From Kuafuiihalomonas sp964477875 (GTDB lineage Bacteria; Myxococcota; Kuafuiibacteriia; Kuafuiibacteriales; Kuafuiibacteriaceae), in contig CAYZFR010000205.1 in NCBI GenBank assembly GCA_964477875.1, positions 1 through 7,021 of the forward strand: a DNA stretch of 7,021 nt, written 5' to 3'. This document shows positions 6,007 to 7,021 of the stretch, piece after piece (within the stretch, counting starts at the first letter, position 1; every line of letters begins with the position of its first letter). A program made the translations under genes and the position numbers. The notes beneath the pieces were generated by a model. The model made no database searches, was not told the DNA's origin, and saw only the letters and a list, made by a program, of their open reading frames with translations.

Positions 6007-7021
6007 CTAACCGGTATCCTCTTCTTTATCAGCGCCGAGATGGGTGATTTGCCACAGTTTTTGGTCAAATGCTTCATTTTTCACCCAAGAACGGTTGCGC
6101 ACCTTGGTCTTGTACATGTAAATGGTGTTGACGGAGTAGCCGAGAATCTGGGCGATCTTGTCATTGTCGGTAATGCCCAGGCGAATGAGGGCGAAAATGC
6201 GCAGCTCGGTATTGAGGGGTTCGCCCGGTTTGAGCGGCACCTGGTTTTCGGGGGTAAATAACGAATTGAATGCTGGCACAAAGTGTGGAAACAGCTTGAT
6301 GAAGGTCGCGTCGAAATTTTCCAGCAGGCTTTGCTTCTCCTTTTTGAGGTCGATGCGTCGAATGACCTGCCGCAGGCCCGGGAGGCTGCCCTCATGAGCC
6401 TGCTTTTCAAGCTCTAATTTGATCCGGCCAAATTTTTCGAAAAGCTGCGAATCCAGGGTAAAGAGAAAGCCCACGTATTCCTCCTTGATGCGGCTGGCCT
6501 CCGCGAGGCGGTGGTTGGTCTCTTCTTGCCGGTGGTTGGCCGCCCGCAGTTGCCGGTTGACCTCCTGCTGGGCCCGGTGCGAGGCCTCGATCTGGTTGCG
6601 GGCTTTGCGTAGGTTGCCCATTTGCCGGTAAATAACGATAGCCAGCCCCAAGACGAAAGCCAGCAACATCGAAATGCTCACCACATAGCCCAGCAGTCGT
6701 TGCTTCTGGGCTTCAATGGTCTGGATCACCTTTTCCTCGATGAACGGCAGGATGTTGGCTACCTGGATCTGCCGCTGCCGGGCCCCATAGAACCGGGCAT
6801 CAGCGTTAGCTTTCTGGATGAAGGGAGAGGCGTAGCGGGTTTCCCCCTGCTGAAAGAGCAGGGTAGCCAGCTTGAGCATGGCCAGGGTTTCTTTGGCAGA
6901 AGTCTGGATGTCGAGGATGGCCGAATGAGAAAAGTGAAAAATAGCCGTGTCGATTTGGCCGGCTTGCTGGGCGATATCGCCCAGGATATAATGCACGAGG
7001 GCTTCCTCTCTGGGGCCAAGG
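6007..7021 (-). CDS. DUF6377-type membrane-bound transcriptional regulator, 5' end cut by window edge
   Basis: This is probably a one-protein sensor and regulator of the neighbouring Sus-type operon, anchored in the inner membrane. The frame stays open to base 7021. The first start-like codon inside, at 6996, is a GTG in the middle of the protein, so the true start lies outside. Counting residues from 6996, the visible part has a helical TPR-like stretch (about 1-95) and one transmembrane helix (about 102-123). A charged coiled coil rich in Q, R and E follows (about 125-172), then a linker. A LuxR/GerE-like helix-turn-helix lies at about 261-303, including NDKIAQILGYSVNTIYMYKT. This order matches DUF6377 proteins, which often flank susC/susD pairs. 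No histidine-kinase H-box, ATPase motif or receiver domain is visible between the membrane and the HTH. It ends in TAG at 6007, followed by a terminator. The family call comes from memory of its layout, not a search. Regulation of the operon is inferred from position. Confidence 0.85.
   Translation of the reverse strand, partial: LGPREEALVHYILGDIAQQAGQIDTAIFHFSHSAILDIQTSAKETLAMLKLATLLFQQGETRYASPFIQKANADARFYGARQRQIQVANILPFIEEKVIQTIEAQKQRLLGYVVSISMLLAFVLGLAIVIYRQMGNLRKARNQIEASHRAQQEVNRQLRAANHRQEETNHRLAEASRIKEEYVGFLFTLDSQLFEKFGRIKLELEKQAHEGSLPGLRQVIRRIDLKKEKQSLLENFDATFIKLFPHFVPAFNSLFTPENQVPLKPGEPLNTELRIFALIRLGITDNDKIAQILGYSVNTIYMYKTKVRNRSWVKNEAFDQKLWQITHLGADKEEDTG

Overview
The window reads as part of a glycan-uptake locus (a polysaccharide utilisation locus, PUL) from a member of the Bacteroidota. 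The basis is an adjacent SusC/RagA-type TonB-dependent transporter, a RagB/SusD-type lipoprotein and a SusE-like carbohydrate-binding lipoprotein, an arrangement typical of that phylum. The coding DNA looks GC-rich by eye (high fifties percent), which is high for Bacteroides and fits Saprospiria-like or other environmental lineages better; that placement is inference only.

All real genes are on the minus strand, so the locus is read from right to left. At the right edge (7021 to 6007) is the 3' part of a membrane-spanning regulator of the DUF6377 type. It has a helical, TPR-like remnant, one transmembrane helix, a long coiled coil and a C-terminal LuxR-like helix-turn-helix. It is followed by a 156-bp AT-rich gap (6006 to 5851). 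The gap holds a well-formed intrinsic terminator (hairpin 5958 to 5929), a candidate Bacteroidota-type promoter (5921 to 5890) and a small inverted repeat (5878 to 5864) just before the transporter start. Then come the SusC-like transporter (5850 to 2797), a 37-bp gap, the SusD-like lipoprotein (2759 to 1284), a 52-bp gap and the SusE-like lipoprotein (1231 to 95). The three spacings and shared strand indicate one operon. The left 94 bases are noncoding and contain a 9-bp-period tandem repeat (10-49) and a duplicated purine-rich block (51-85).

By analogy with characterised Sus systems, the SusD and SusE lipoproteins would sit on the cell surface and bind glycan. SusD would act as a lid on the SusC barrel, and SusC would import oligosaccharides with TonB energy. 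The inner-membrane regulator probably controls the operon. No glycoside hydrolase, lyase, sulfatase or inner-membrane transporter lies in the window, so the substrate cannot be read from it. The SusE-like protein with two carbohydrate-binding repeats makes an alpha-glucan a reasonable but unproven guess.

I see no clearly novel system. The points most worth a second look are the regulator without kinase motifs, the compact terminator/promoter junction, the inverted repeat before the transporter, and the repeat at the left edge. Several long plus-strand open frames lie antisense to these genes and are judged to be chance products of GC-rich coding sequence.
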